Of a DNA stretch of 64,000 nucleotides, positions 63,387 to 64,000 are shown piece by piece. The DNA comes from Cladocopium goreaui. Its lineage: Eukaryota > Sar > Dinophyceae > Suessiales > Symbiodiniaceae. The notes below the pieces were generated by a model. That model ran no database searches. It saw nothing but the letters and a program-made list of their open reading frames with translations, and had not been told where the DNA came from. Numbering within the stretch: the first letter of the stretch is position 1; each line of letters starts with the position of its first letter. The position numbers and the translations under genes were made by a program. The DNA lies in the NCBI GenBank assembly GCA_947184155.2, contig CAMXCT020000125.1, forward strand, positions 496,001 through 560,000, written 5' to 3'.

Positions 63387-63660
63387 ATATATATACACAC
63401 TACTTACATATATATATATATATATACACACGCACATTTATATATATATATATATACATAACTTATCTATAGGGACCATCACCATCTCGGGGGGGATTGG
63501 GGGGACCACCAGACGCTGGGCCATATATATGTATGCATAGCTATATCTTATTATCTATATATCTATCTATCTATCTATCTATCTATATATATATATATAG
63601 AGTAGTATAATAGTATCACATATCTGAAAACGATAGTTGCTCATTACCCGCTATATTTTT
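63387..63660. repeat. (TA)n, (CA)n and (TATC)n microsatellites
   Basis: TATATATA runs at 63408-63460 and (CTAT)n at 63550-63590. No gene. Confidence 0.9.
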
Positions 63661-63704
63661 CACTAGCATGATCCCTGCATAGCTATGTAGCCTTGGATAA
63701 ACAT

Positions 63705-63820
63705 TTGATTTTCTCGGCATCTAGCGCCATGCGCTTTGGCCCTGCGCCTGAAGACCTTGAAGGGTCGCGGCTGGCGAGGTCGTGACAGAAGTAGACTTCT
63801 GGACGTTGGCGGTCCCCTGC
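63705..63820 (-). CDS. Possible minus-strand exon, unrecognised
   Basis: Minus frame reads RQRPEVYFCHDLASRDPSRS then SGAGPKRMALDAEKI. GC-rich island in AT-rich surroundings; other frames are also open, so strand and frame are not certain. Confidence 0.3.
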
Positions 63821-64000
63821 ACTCCCGCACTGGAGTATAGCGGGCGAAACTCTTAACGCAGCAAAGTGACATAAAATTACATGGTTGCACCGTGTTGCAC
63901 CCTACATCTTGCAATGACAACACCAATGACCGCCAATGACACCTTGACACCAAAATGTTGCAAAGTTTGATAAAAGTGTCAAAGAATGCAGGCATGTCGC

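Overview
This window looks like nuclear DNA of a dinoflagellate, probably of the Symbiodiniaceae type. Host coding exons are short and scattered through long introns and satellites. Several introns appear to use GC donors. Nearly all recognisable host genes lie on the minus strand, as in the long unidirectional clusters of these genomes. Retroelements are of dinoflagellate style: a LINE with the GEASHPG motif, and a Ty1/copia element with a methyltransferase-like segment. Assignment is by gene content only; no rRNA or organelle marker is present. Bacterial features (operons, ribosome binding sites, CRISPR) are absent. No CpG-type promoter, poly(A) signal or spliced-leader relic could be fixed with confidence.

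Layout. Bases 1-11,450 hold minus-strand exons of a folate-biopterin (BT1/FBT) family transporter in AT-rich introns with microsatellites and dispersed repeats. Bases 11.9-15.4 kb are a large, AT-rich imperfect palindrome whose arms each encode a diverged copy of the same small zinc-finger protein; LINE 3' ends flank it on both sides. Bases 15.4-24.0 kb are two minus-strand LINE remnants. LINE A is 5'-truncated and carries a 58-bp piece of HSP70 at its 5' end. LINE B has an OTU protease domain, zinc fingers and an APE/EEP endonuclease, but has lost most of its reverse transcriptase. A tRNA-like (SINE-like) sequence abuts the LINE B start. Bases 24.8-26.5 kb are satellites.

Bases 26.6-32.4 kb contain a complete four-exon cytosolic HSP70 gene (646 aa, ending EEVD) and, downstream, a tandem duplicate of only its first two exons. 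The large third HSP70 intron is filled with three unrelated satellites. Bases 32.9-37.5 kb hold scattered minus-strand exons, one with half a WW domain. Bases 38-43 kb are a multi-exon pentatricopeptide-repeat (PPR) protein gene, probably for organelle RNA processing. Bases 44.9-46.6 kb are a gene whose WW domain is split across two exons. Bases 48.6-53 kb hold repeats, coiled-coil exons and an intact single-exon gene for a secreted protein with two 14-cysteine domains.

Bases 54.2-63.4 kb are a nearly complete copia retrotransposon on the plus strand with unusually short (71-bp) direct terminal repeats, a recognisable primer binding site, gag, protease, a methyltransferase-like segment, integrase, reverse transcriptase and RNase H, plus an extra conserved 3' reading frame. 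It is broken by a few stops and frameshifts. The last 600 bases are microsatellite and one possible minus-strand exon.
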